A stretch of DNA of 64,000 nucleotides. It comes from Jeongeupia sp. USM3 (lineage in GTDB: Bacteria > Pseudomonadota > Gammaproteobacteria > Burkholderiales > Chitinibacteraceae). The stretch is from positions 496,001-560,000 of the forward strand of contig NZ_CP017668.1 in NCBI RefSeq assembly GCF_001808185.1. The letters run 5' to 3'. A program made the position numbers and the translations under genes. Numbering within the stretch: position 1 is the stretch's first letter; every line of letters begins with the position of its first letter. Under the pieces are notes generated by a model. It made no database searches, had not been told where the DNA came from, and saw only the letters and a program-made list of their open reading frames with translations. Positions 47,140 to 55,584 of this stretch are shown here, one piece after another.

Positions 47140-47167
47140 ACGGCCCGCCATCCGGCGGGCCGTTTTC
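47140..47167 (+). terminator. Terminator after the deaminase gene
   Basis: ACGGCCCGCC and GGCGGGCCGT form a ten-base stem with a four-base loop followed by TTTT, 57 bases after the stop codon. Confidence 0.85.
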
Positions 47168-47259
47168 ACGTCAAACCGACCGTGATCAAGCGATCAGGCC
47201 GTCGCTTGCGGCTCGACCGGCAGCGGCCGGCCTGCGCGAAACGGGGGTTGCCTTGCGGA

Positions 47260-47910
47260 TCACAGCAAGCCATGCCGCAACGCGTATTCGTACAATTCCC
47301 TGTCGTTCGATATCCCCAGCTTTTTCTGAGCGGCGATTTTCTGGTGACTGATCGTCTTGACGCTGCGGTGCAGCATCTCGGCAATGCCGGACACCGTGTT
47401 CCCTTCGACAAACAGCCTCAGTACTTCCAGCTCCTTTCTCGACAACTCGGTCTGCGCGATTTCCCCGCGGGAAGTCAGATGGCTGAGCCGCGCTTCGTCC
47501 AGGATTTTTCTGACGGTTGCATCGATATAGGTTCCGCCCGCGACAACGGTACGGACCGCATTGACGACCTCATCCTGCCGGCCGCTTTTCAGCAGAATGC
47601 CATTGCCCCCGGTTTCCAGAATGCTTTCCAGCAGCAGGGGATTGGCCATCATGGTCAGGATGATCAGCTTTGCTTCCGGGTATTTGCGCCTGAGGTGGGC
47701 AATCAGCGTCAACCCGTCGCCATACTTGCCGCCCGGCATATAGAAATCGCAGATCAGGACATCCGGACTCGTCTTTTCGATCAGCTCGACCAGCTCGGTC
47801 GAGTCCGCCGCCTCGCCGCAGATCTCAAGGTCCTGCTCGCTTTCGAAAGCCATGCGGATACCCAGCAACACGATCGGATGGTCATCCGCCAAAACCACTT
47901 TGATGCTCAT
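47260..47910 (-). CDS. RcsB/RocA-type LuxR-family response regulator
   Basis: The 216-residue protein has a receiver domain (ADDHPIVLLGIRMAF; phosphoacceptor Asp55 in LICDFYMPGGKYGDG) and a C-terminal LuxR helix-turn-helix (LSRKELEVLRLFVEGNTVSG; SVKTISHQKIAAQKKLG). The P-G-x-K-Y-G-D-G segment is characteristic of the RcsB/EvgA/RocA1 group, which receives phosphate from hybrid kinases through an Hpt domain. Its start overlaps the kinase stop by four bases (ATGA), so it is translationally coupled to the Hpt-bearing kinase. The likely targets are the adjacent fimbrial promoters; this is inference. Confidence 0.93.
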   Translation of the reverse strand: MSIKVVLADDHPIVLLGIRMAFESEQDLEICGEAADSTELVELIEKTSPDVLICDFYMPGGKYGDGLTLIAHLRRKYPEAKLIILTMMANPLLLESILETGGNGILLKSGRQDEVVNAVRTVVAGGTYIDATVRKILDEARLSHLTSRGEIAQTELSRKELEVLRLFVEGNTVSGIAEMLHRSVKTISHQKIAAQKKLGISNDRELYEYALRHGLL

Positions 47911-50900
47911 GGCAACACCTCCAATATCGGACTCAGATAATCATTCAGCCACCGGACATCGTCTGCCGTATCGTCCATTGCGCCTTCGGCCGCACGCTCC
48001 TCCAGGCGGGCACAGTACTCCACGGCATCCGCCGCGCCGATGGTCGCCAACGCGCCCTTGAGCCGGTGTGCATGGACAACGACCGATGCCGAATCGCCGC
48101 CCGGAATGGCCGCCAGCACCGCAAGCCAGTCCGCTCTGGCCGTCGAAACGAACAGTTCTCTCATCGCCGGTTTGAGTCCTTCCAGATGGGGCAGCACGTT
48201 CGCCGGAGGAGATGCGCTGCGCATGCGAAACGGCGCCAAAGCCGCCGTCAGTTCCGCCAGGGACACGGGCTTGGCCAGATGGGCGTCCATCCCCGCCGCC
48301 AGGCAACGCGCCGCCTCCTCCGGCTGTGCATTCGCCGTCACCCCGACGATCGGGACGCCGATGCCGTCCACACGCAATTGCCGCGCCAGCGCGTAGCCGT
48401 CCAGATTCGGCATGTTCACGTCGGTCAGCATCACGTCGTAGCGCTCGCCCCGGCGCCAGCGCTGCAGCGCCTCGCGGCCGTCGGCCACCAGCGTGACCGT
48501 GCAGCCGAGCTGTTCGAGCTGGTCGCTCATCACCAGCTGGTTGATCGGGTGGTCTTCCACCACCAGCACGTGCAGCCCGCGGTGCGCCGCCGGCTCGCCC
48601 CCGGCTGCCGCCGCGGCAGGATGCAACCCCTGGCCGCCGGCCAGCCGCAGCGCGTCCAGCAGCCCCTGCTGGCACAGCCCGCTCACGTGCCAGCCGTCGT
48701 CGTGCCACTCGGGAGCCGGTGCGCCCTCGGGCGTCAGCCGGACCACATGGGCAAAGCCTTGCACCAGCCCGGCGTCCGCCGGCCCGGCGACCAGCAGGAT
48801 GTCGTCCGGACCGATGGCCGCGGTTGCGCTGAACGGCTGCGCCTGACCGCCGGCATGCCGGATCTGGGCAAGCAGGTTCTCGCGCCAATCGCTCGCGCCG
48901 GCCTGCACGTGCACCAGCGCCACGCCGGCCAGGCTGGCCGGTTGCGGCCGCTCGGTGATCGCCAGCGGCAAGCGCACGGTGAAGCTGCTGCCCAGCCCGG
49001 TTTCGCTCACCAGTTCGATCCCGCCGCCCATCAGCGCGACGAGCTTGCGACAGATCGACAGCCCCAGCCCGGTCCCGCCGAAGCGCCGTGCCGTCGAATC
49101 GTCGGCCTGGGTGAAGGGCTCGAACAGTCGGGCCTGGTCGGCCTTGCCGATGCCGATGCCCGAGTCCGTGACCTGCAGGTCGAGCGCGAACCGGCCGGGC
49201 TCGACCTCGCGGCCGTTCAGGCGGATGACGATCTTGCCGCTGTCGGTGAACTTGACCGCGTTGCCGACCAGATTGCTCAGCACCTGCTGCAGCCGGTGGC
49301 GGTCGCCGAGCAGCACCGGCACGTCCGGCTGCAGGCAGCAGTACAGATCGACGCCTTTCTGCCGCGCCAGCGGCGCGAAGTTCCGCGCCACCCCCTCGGC
49401 CAGTTCGATCGCGTTGAACGGCGCCAACGCCAGACTCAGCTGGTCGGCCTCGATCTTGGAGAAGTCGAGGATGTCGTTGATGATCTGCAGCAGGTTGCCC
49501 GACGACTGCTGCACCGTGCCCAGATAGCCATGCTGCTGCGGTGACAGCGCGGTCTTGCCCAGCAGCTCGAGCGTGCCCAGCACGCCATAGAGCGGCGTGC
49601 GGATCTCGTGGCTCATCATCGCCAGGAAGGCCGACTTGGCCTTGTTGGCGCTGTCGGCCGCATCCCTGGCGGCGGCCAGTGCCAGCTCGGCGTTCTTGCG
49701 GTCGCTGACGTCGCTGAATGCGCAGAACAGCGCGGGCTGGTCCTCGTACCGGATTCTCATCAGTTTGGCCACGATGTACTGCCGTCGCTCATGGTCGGGC
49801 GCATTGGTCTCCACTTCGACCGAATGGGGTATCTCTGGCCCCGCGGACGGGACGGCCAGAAAGAAATCGAGCAGTGGCCAGCGCGCCTCTCCCTTGCTGA
49901 TCTCCAGCTGCGCCAATTCGCGAGCACGCTCGTTCTGAATGAGCACCGTACCCCTGTCGACCCTCAACAGACACAGGGCGACAGGGGCCAATTCCATCAG
50001 GGTCTGGATGAGATCACGGCCCTTGATGACTTCCTCCGCGTTTTTTCGTGCCGGTTCGATGATGCGACGACGAACTTCCCTTGCGGTCCAGAATATTCCG
50101 ACGAGTCCCGTCAGCAGGAAAAGCAGCGAAATGACAACGACAATAGTGTGCCTTGCAATAACCGCGGAAAGCGGTACGGCATACACAATGCGCCAATGGG
50201 AGACCAGCCCTTGATAGAACATGAGCAGCCGTGCATTGCGCCAATCAATTTCCAGGTGGAAATCACCCCGCATCGACATGATGCGATCCGCCAGCTGGCG
50301 GCCCTGTTTCAGTGCCGGATCGACAAAAACCGGCTTGCCTTCCGGATCGAGCAGCATCAGCTGCATGCCATAAGGCTTCAGGCGCTGGGCGGACACGAGA
50401 TCCGACACCAGCACTTCGCTGACAACATACGAGACCGGTTTGCCATTCGGGCCGTAGATCGGTAGATAACAGATCGTTACCGGTTGCGCATCGAACGCAC
50501 TCTGGTGAACTGCCCCCCAGATCGCGTCCCGCTGTGGTGATTTGAACTGGCGCTCAGTGTAATCCCGGATAACCGGCATGCCGGCGGCTTCCAGCAGGCG
50601 CTGCCGCTCGGCGGGATTGCCCCGCCGCTCCAGATGGCTCAGGCCGAACAAACTGGGAGAGAGAAAAAGAAACGTCATCTCCGAAGAAATCAGGAATCGG
50701 CGTCGTCTGGTTTCCACGCCCTGCCAGGAGACCGTAGTCACCAGGGAAAAGAGTTCAGCCTGCCTACTGAAATCCGTGAACTCACTGCTCGGCTGGCGAT
50801 CACCGGCAATCAGAACCCCACCTTCGGACACGGCGGTTCCGATGCCAGTAGACCCGGATGAATGGGGCTGGACGAATGGCGCTCCCTCCCCCGCGTTCTT

Positions 50901-51128
50901 GCTAACACTCAATGCCAGCCTGGCAAAGGACGAGACAACCCAATTCTCAAAGCTGGTTTGTACCGCCAGAGCCGCTGCGTGCGACTTTGCCCGATTTCCG
51001 TATTCGGCGAGCACATTCCCGAGCATCACGTAGTAGTGGAACAGGAATGACGCGAGCAATAGCACAATGGCCAGCGCGGCCACACCATGCAGCAGGAATC
51101 GGGATAACTGAAACTGTTCTTTTTTCAC
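47907..51128 (-). CDS. Hybrid sensor histidine kinase with receiver and Hpt domains (kinase 1)
   Basis: The 1073-residue protein has a membrane helix at about 12-34, a periplasmic sensor of about 290 residues, and a second helix at about 328-350. A PAS-like region at about 370-478 precedes HisKA with His507 (MMSHEIRTPLYGVLG) and an HATPase domain (GGTGLGLSICRKLVALMGGG). A degenerate receiver-like segment is followed by a receiver with Asp903 (MLTDVNMPNLDGY) and an Hpt domain with His1021 (HAHRLKGALATIG). It is a full BvgS/RocS1-type phosphorelay kinase, although the sensor is not the SBP3 type of BvgS. Residues 481-957 are identical to kinase 2. It overlaps the regulator gene. Confidence 0.93.
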   Translation of the reverse strand: MKKEQFQLSRFLLHGVAALAIVLLLASFLFHYYVMLGNVLAEYGNRAKSHAAALAVQTSFENWVVSSFARLALSVSKNAGEGAPFVQPHSSGSTGIGTAVSEGGVLIAGDRQPSSEFTDFSRQAELFSLVTTVSWQGVETRRRRFLISSEMTFLFLSPSLFGLSHLERRGNPAERQRLLEAAGMPVIRDYTERQFKSPQRDAIWGAVHQSAFDAQPVTICYLPIYGPNGKPVSYVVSEVLVSDLVSAQRLKPYGMQLMLLDPEGKPVFVDPALKQGRQLADRIMSMRGDFHLEIDWRNARLLMFYQGLVSHWRIVYAVPLSAVIARHTIVVVISLLFLLTGLVGIFWTAREVRRRIIEPARKNAEEVIKGRDLIQTLMELAPVALCLLRVDRGTVLIQNERARELAQLEISKGEARWPLLDFFLAVPSAGPEIPHSVEVETNAPDHERRQYIVAKLMRIRYEDQPALFCAFSDVSDRKNAELALAAARDAADSANKAKSAFLAMMSHEIRTPLYGVLGTLELLGKTALSPQQHGYLGTVQQSSGNLLQIINDILDFSKIEADQLSLALAPFNAIELAEGVARNFAPLARQKGVDLYCCLQPDVPVLLGDRHRLQQVLSNLVGNAVKFTDSGKIVIRLNGREVEPGRFALDLQVTDSGIGIGKADQARLFEPFTQADDSTARRFGGTGLGLSICRKLVALMGGGIELVSETGLGSSFTVRLPLAITERPQPASLAGVALVHVQAGASDWRENLLAQIRHAGGQAQPFSATAAIGPDDILLVAGPADAGLVQGFAHVVRLTPEGAPAPEWHDDGWHVSGLCQQGLLDALRLAGGQGLHPAAAAAGGEPAAHRGLHVLVVEDHPINQLVMSDQLEQLGCTVTLVADGREALQRWRRGERYDVMLTDVNMPNLDGYALARQLRVDGIGVPIVGVTANAQPEEAARCLAAGMDAHLAKPVSLAELTAALAPFRMRSASPPANVLPHLEGLKPAMRELFVSTARADWLAVLAAIPGGDSASVVVHAHRLKGALATIGAADAVEYCARLEERAAEGAMDDTADDVRWLNDYLSPILEVLP
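48258..49689. repeat. Near-identical direct repeat, copy 1 (kinase 1)
   Basis: This block equals 51260-52691 with a fixed offset of 3002. By eye I find one difference in 1,432 bases (49500 C versus 52502 A, a synonymous serine change). It covers HisKA, HATPase and the receiver, and ends sharply at both sides. Confidence 0.97.
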
Positions 51129-51184
51129 GGTCCGCCCCTTATGACCCTCGGGCCGGCTTGAGCTGGGCCACTATGTATATCGCA

Positions 51185-54070
51185 TTAAACTATAAGCGTT
51201 CTCTGATCCGGTAGGCCAGCCAACCGCCAGAACCGCCGGAGTGTCTGGCTCAAGCTGCTCAGGGACACGGGCTTGGCCAGATGGGCGTCCATCCCCGCCG
51301 CCAGGCAACGCGCCGCCTCCTCCGGCTGTGCATTCGCCGTCACCCCGACGATCGGGACGCCGATGCCGTCCACACGCAATTGCCGCGCCAGCGCGTAGCC
51401 GTCCAGATTCGGCATGTTCACGTCGGTCAGCATCACGTCGTAGCGCTCGCCCCGGCGCCAGCGCTGCAGCGCCTCGCGGCCGTCGGCCACCAGCGTGACC
51501 GTGCAGCCGAGCTGTTCGAGCTGGTCGCTCATCACCAGCTGGTTGATCGGGTGGTCTTCCACCACCAGCACGTGCAGCCCGCGGTGCGCCGCCGGCTCGC
51601 CCCCGGCTGCCGCCGCGGCAGGATGCAACCCCTGGCCGCCGGCCAGCCGCAGCGCGTCCAGCAGCCCCTGCTGGCACAGCCCGCTCACGTGCCAGCCGTC
51701 GTCGTGCCACTCGGGAGCCGGTGCGCCCTCGGGCGTCAGCCGGACCACATGGGCAAAGCCTTGCACCAGCCCGGCGTCCGCCGGCCCGGCGACCAGCAGG
51801 ATGTCGTCCGGACCGATGGCCGCGGTTGCGCTGAACGGCTGCGCCTGACCGCCGGCATGCCGGATCTGGGCAAGCAGGTTCTCGCGCCAATCGCTCGCGC
51901 CGGCCTGCACGTGCACCAGCGCCACGCCGGCCAGGCTGGCCGGTTGCGGCCGCTCGGTGATCGCCAGCGGCAAGCGCACGGTGAAGCTGCTGCCCAGCCC
52001 GGTTTCGCTCACCAGTTCGATCCCGCCGCCCATCAGCGCGACGAGCTTGCGACAGATCGACAGCCCCAGCCCGGTCCCGCCGAAGCGCCGTGCCGTCGAA
52101 TCGTCGGCCTGGGTGAAGGGCTCGAACAGTCGGGCCTGGTCGGCCTTGCCGATGCCGATGCCCGAGTCCGTGACCTGCAGGTCGAGCGCGAACCGGCCGG
52201 GCTCGACCTCGCGGCCGTTCAGGCGGATGACGATCTTGCCGCTGTCGGTGAACTTGACCGCGTTGCCGACCAGATTGCTCAGCACCTGCTGCAGCCGGTG
52301 GCGGTCGCCGAGCAGCACCGGCACGTCCGGCTGCAGGCAGCAGTACAGATCGACGCCTTTCTGCCGCGCCAGCGGCGCGAAGTTCCGCGCCACCCCCTCG
52401 GCCAGTTCGATCGCGTTGAACGGCGCCAACGCCAGACTCAGCTGGTCGGCCTCGATCTTGGAGAAGTCGAGGATGTCGTTGATGATCTGCAGCAGGTTGC
52501 CAGACGACTGCTGCACCGTGCCCAGATAGCCATGCTGCTGCGGTGACAGCGCGGTCTTGCCCAGCAGCTCGAGCGTGCCCAGCACGCCATAGAGCGGCGT
52601 GCGGATCTCGTGGCTCATCATCGCCAGGAAGGCCGACTTGGCCTTGTTGGCGCTGTCGGCCGCATCCCTGGCGGCGGCCAGTGCCAGCTCGACGTTCTTG
52701 CGGTCGCTGTCGTCGGTGAAAACGCAGAACAGCACCGGCTGATCGTTGTACTGCAAATCGATCAGCGAGAAATGAATGTGCCTAGTTGCTTCATCATCCG
52801 CAGCCAAGACGCTCACATCACCATGAAACGGCCTGTTCATCCCCACAACGGGAAGATTCAGGAAATACGCATGCAGCCCCTGCCACACTCCGCCGACATC
52901 CAGCCCCAGCGCCAGCAACGACTTGGCCTGCTCATTGCAGATCAGCAACTCGCCATTCGTGCGGCGCAGCACGCAGATGCCAACCGGTGCCAGCGCCAGC
53001 ATTGCGCGATTGAATGCCTCCCGCTCCAGCAGCTGCGCCGCCTGATCCTCGGCCGGCAGAAGCACCGCGTATTTGACATGACGAACCGCGACACAGGCCG
53101 CCACGGCAGCAAGGGCAAACAGTCCCAGGCCGAACAGTACCGGATGCCGGATTTGCCACAGGACGTCGATATAGCTCGCATAAAATACAACCTGGCGCTG
53201 CCCGTCACCCAACTCCTTTTTCAGGCAGATCATGAATATTGGCATGCCGAAATCCAAAAATCCGTCTTCAGTCTGTCGAAGCTTTTGCAGGAATTCGGCG
53301 TTGTTCTGATGGCGCCAACGGGTCTCTGCCTTTCCCCTGAGCACTTCGCCATGTTGATCCATGACCAGATACTTGATATTCAGATCCGGAACGGTGCCAA
53401 TTTCCCTCGTGATCGATTTCTCGATCTGCTTTTTCGGCAAAACCAGCCCCAGCCATGCATGAGGCATGATACTCGATGCCAACGGCTCGAACAGATAGGT
53501 TCTTTCCTGCTCGCCTTCGCCGACACGCAAGATTCTTGTTTCCGACTCGCTCGCCTGATTCATGTCGACATCTCGCACTGCCTGAAGCAAGCGGCCAAGA
53601 TAAATATCGCCATCAACGGAGGACTGAAACACGTACTCGGCCGTTCCTGTCTGCGTATTCAGATAGACCAGGTCCATCTCCGACAAACGAAGCGAACGCC
53701 GCATCTTGACCGAGAGGTGGAGCACGCCTTGCCGTCCGTCCAGAGCGCTGCCCGGCTTGAAGCGGAATACCTTTTTGCCCTCGCCTTCGACCGGCGGATC
53801 GCCATACCCGGAGAAGTCTACGGCCTTGATGATGCCGGCGAGATCAGACTCGCTGTTCTCGTAATAGTCACGGGCATGGATATAGCTGTTGTTGAATACC
53901 TTTCTGTAAGCGGATATTTCACTCACCAGCGAAGCATAACAATACATCGTAATGGCACCCAGCACGCCGAGAACGAATGCTATTGCCAGGCAACAAATCA
54001 GCCTGTACGCGAATTTTGGATGCAGAATCCAATTATTCAGCGCACGAAAGGAAGGAATGATTTTTGTCAT
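51185..54070 (-). CDS. Hybrid sensor histidine kinase without Hpt domain (kinase 2)
   Basis: The 961-residue protein has a membrane helix (LICCLAIAFVLGVLGAITMY), a periplasmic sensor of about 270 residues that does not resemble that of kinase 1, a second helix near 310-330 and a PAS-like region. The transmitter-receiver block is identical to kinase 1 (residues 461-937, His487, Asp883). After the receiver there are only 24 unrelated residues and no Hpt domain, so output probably needs the Hpt of kinase 1 or another protein. It lies 86 bases after the EAL gene and 56 bases before kinase 1, in the same direction. The sensor half is visibly more AT-rich than the transmitter half. Confidence 0.92.
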   Translation of the reverse strand: MTKIIPSFRALNNWILHPKFAYRLICCLAIAFVLGVLGAITMYCYASLVSEISAYRKVFNNSYIHARDYYENSESDLAGIIKAVDFSGYGDPPVEGEGKKVFRFKPGSALDGRQGVLHLSVKMRRSLRLSEMDLVYLNTQTGTAEYVFQSSVDGDIYLGRLLQAVRDVDMNQASESETRILRVGEGEQERTYLFEPLASSIMPHAWLGLVLPKKQIEKSITREIGTVPDLNIKYLVMDQHGEVLRGKAETRWRHQNNAEFLQKLRQTEDGFLDFGMPIFMICLKKELGDGQRQVVFYASYIDVLWQIRHPVLFGLGLFALAAVAACVAVRHVKYAVLLPAEDQAAQLLEREAFNRAMLALAPVGICVLRRTNGELLICNEQAKSLLALGLDVGGVWQGLHAYFLNLPVVGMNRPFHGDVSVLAADDEATRHIHFSLIDLQYNDQPVLFCVFTDDSDRKNVELALAAARDAADSANKAKSAFLAMMSHEIRTPLYGVLGTLELLGKTALSPQQHGYLGTVQQSSGNLLQIINDILDFSKIEADQLSLALAPFNAIELAEGVARNFAPLARQKGVDLYCCLQPDVPVLLGDRHRLQQVLSNLVGNAVKFTDSGKIVIRLNGREVEPGRFALDLQVTDSGIGIGKADQARLFEPFTQADDSTARRFGGTGLGLSICRKLVALMGGGIELVSETGLGSSFTVRLPLAITERPQPASLAGVALVHVQAGASDWRENLLAQIRHAGGQAQPFSATAAIGPDDILLVAGPADAGLVQGFAHVVRLTPEGAPAPEWHDDGWHVSGLCQQGLLDALRLAGGQGLHPAAAAAGGEPAAHRGLHVLVVEDHPINQLVMSDQLEQLGCTVTLVADGREALQRWRRGERYDVMLTDVNMPNLDGYALARQLRVDGIGVPIVGVTANAQPEEAARCLAAGMDAHLAKPVSLSSLSQTLRRFWRLAGLPDQRTLIV
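51260..52691. repeat. Near-identical direct repeat, copy 2 (kinase 2)
   Basis: Second copy of the block at 48258-49689, in the same orientation. Sequence similarity drops within a few tens of bases beyond the right edge and at once beyond the left edge. Confidence 0.97.
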
Positions 54071-54129
54071 GACGCAAAATTAGTCGTCATGATTAACCTG
54101 GAAAATAAGAGGATTCTGATAGGCTGGAA

Positions 54130-54153
54130 AAGTGGAATGGCATTATTCCACTT
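54130..54153 (-). other. Hairpin between the EAL gene and kinase 2
   Basis: AAGTGGAAT-(6)-ATTCCACTT forms a perfect nine-base stem directly after the stop codon of the EAL gene. On the minus strand it is followed by TTCC. It could be a weak terminator or attenuator that lowers kinase expression relative to the EAL protein. Confidence 0.5.
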
Positions 54154-54156
54154 GGG

Positions 54157-55371
54157 TCAAACCTGGCCGAGCAGCAACCTCTCGAATGCCGGCTCCGTCA
54201 GCGGCTTGCTGAACAGATAGCCCTGCACCGTGCTGCAGCCCAGATGCCGCAGCAGCGCGAGATCCCGCGGGTCTTCGATCCCTTCGGCAACGACCTTGAT
54301 ATCCAGACGCCGGGCCAGTGCGATACTGCTCTCCAGCGCGGCCTGCGCGGCGATGTCCTTGTGTGCGCCATGCACGAAGGCGCGATCAAGCTTGATTTCA
54401 TCGAACGGAACCGACATCAGGTGGAACAGCGATGAATAGCCGGTGCCGTAGTCGTCGATCGACAATTTGAAGCCATTGAGCTTGAGCCGCGCGGCGCCGG
54501 CAAGGTAATCGCTGAACTGATCGGCCACGGTCGTTTCAGTCAATTCCAGCATCAATGCACCGGGATCGGCGCCGCAACGCTCGACGATGTTGAGCAGACG
54601 CTCCGGCAGCGACTCCTCCGCAAGCAGGCAGACCGGCAAATTGAACGAAATGGCCAGCCTGCGCCCCGCCTTCGCCCATTTCACCTGTGCCCTGAGCGCT
54701 TTTTCCAGCAGGATGGAATTCAGGTGGTTGATCCAGTTCGATTCGATCACCGTATCCAGAAAGATGGACGGCGGCAAAACACCGCGTTGCGGGTGATGCC
54801 AGCGGGCGAGCACTTCCACCCCGACGACTCTTGCCGTCGCGATATCGTGCTGCGGCTGGTACCACGGGAAAAACTGCTTGCGGATCAAGCCTTCGAGTAC
54901 TTCAACGGCAGCGGCTGCCATCGGGCTGTCGGCCGCGGGCCAATGCTCCGCCGCGACACCCGACGATTCGAACTGCCGTATCGCGCCCTTGATCTGGTCG
55001 ATCACCATCGGCTTGGCCAGCGCAGTAAATCGCTCGAAACCCAGTGATTTGGCCAGACGCTCGACCAGGTGCAGCAACGATGCCGGCTGCGAGGACAGAA
55101 TGATCAGATCGGGCCGATCATGCAACTGCGCCAGGTGCTTGATGAAGACAATGCCATCCATTCCGGGCATTGCCAAATCACAGACCACCATGTCGTAGCG
55201 CTTCTGTTTCAGCTTCTCCAGCGCCTCGAGGCCGTTCGCGGCGCAATCGACCTGGCAGCTCATTTCAAACCGCAATTGCTGCGCCATGTATTCCTGCTGG
55301 AATACATGATCCTCCACAAGCAGGACCGTTCGCGATACGGCTTGCACATGCCCGGCTGTGTTGAAATTCAT
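54157..55371 (-). CDS. Receiver-EAL response regulator (RocR-like c-di-GMP phosphodiesterase)
   Basis: The 404-residue protein has a receiver domain (LLVEDHVFQQEYM; phosphoacceptor Asp65 in VVCDLAMPGMDG; Lys120) and a C-terminal EAL domain. The signature is EVL (Glu186 in GVEVLARW). The other catalytic positions are kept: Asn in SFNLPV, Glu in LELTET, the Asp pair in SIDDYGTGYSS, Lys in IKLDRAF, Glu in VAEGIED and Gln in QGYLFSKP. Active phosphodiesterase is therefore expected. The same architecture is found in Pseudomonas RocR (SadR), which competes for the kinase and lowers fimbrial expression. The ATG at 55371 is preferred over a GTG at 55404. Confidence 0.92.
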   Translation of the reverse strand: MNFNTAGHVQAVSRTVLLVEDHVFQQEYMAQQLRFEMSCQVDCAANGLEALEKLKQKRYDMVVCDLAMPGMDGIVFIKHLAQLHDRPDLIILSSQPASLLHLVERLAKSLGFERFTALAKPMVIDQIKGAIRQFESSGVAAEHWPAADSPMAAAAVEVLEGLIRKQFFPWYQPQHDIATARVVGVEVLARWHHPQRGVLPPSIFLDTVIESNWINHLNSILLEKALRAQVKWAKAGRRLAISFNLPVCLLAEESLPERLLNIVERCGADPGALMLELTETTVADQFSDYLAGAARLKLNGFKLSIDDYGTGYSSLFHLMSVPFDEIKLDRAFVHGAHKDIAAQAALESSIALARRLDIKVVAEGIEDPRDLALLRHLGCSTVQGYLFSKPLTEPAFERLLLGQV

Positions 55372-55412
55372 GCTTGCTGCCCTATCGAATATCTGCCGCA
55401 CCACCTTGGTGC

Positions 55413-55440
55413 CATATCACTGACTTGCGCCGCTTGTCAG
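55413..55440 (-). promoter_or_regulatory. Possible promoter for the EAL-kinase-regulator operon
   Basis: On the minus strand CTGACA (55435-55440) and GATATG (55413-55418) have a 16-base spacer, about 45 bases before the EAL start. It is a weak match that would separate regulation of the signalling genes from the fimbrial genes. Confidence 0.3.
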
Positions 55441-55516
55441 TGCGCCCGGCCAATCAGGCGCCGCCTGCCTCGCCACAGGCCTGCTGCCAGCATACGCGCC
55501 GGCAATGTCCCGGCGA

Positions 55517-55532
55517 TTGAGATTGATCTCAA
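55517..55532. promoter_or_regulatory. 16-bp palindrome upstream of the signalling genes
   Basis: TTGAGAT-TG-ATCTCAA is a perfect inverted repeat in the 213-base gap between the fimbrial operon and the EAL gene. The half-site TTGAGAT recurs at 61953-61959 upstream of the pilin gene, which suggests a shared regulator. Confidence 0.45.
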
Positions 55533-55584
55533 AAATGGCGGTGCATCGTGACCACCGGTGCAATCGCCCTGAGGCCAATGGCTG

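Noticed and set aside
51185..52691. Kinase 2 as a pseudogene or truncated copy of kinase 1
   Set aside because: The reading frame is intact from membrane anchor to the end of a complete receiver, and the C-terminal tail differs from kinase 1 in a way that still closes the receiver fold. The sensor half is a distinct full-length domain, so loss of function is not supported.
48258..52691. Direct repeats as ends of a mobile element or a composite transposon
   Set aside because: The repeats lie wholly inside coding domains, have no terminal inverted repeats and flank no transposase. Duplication or gene conversion explains them better.
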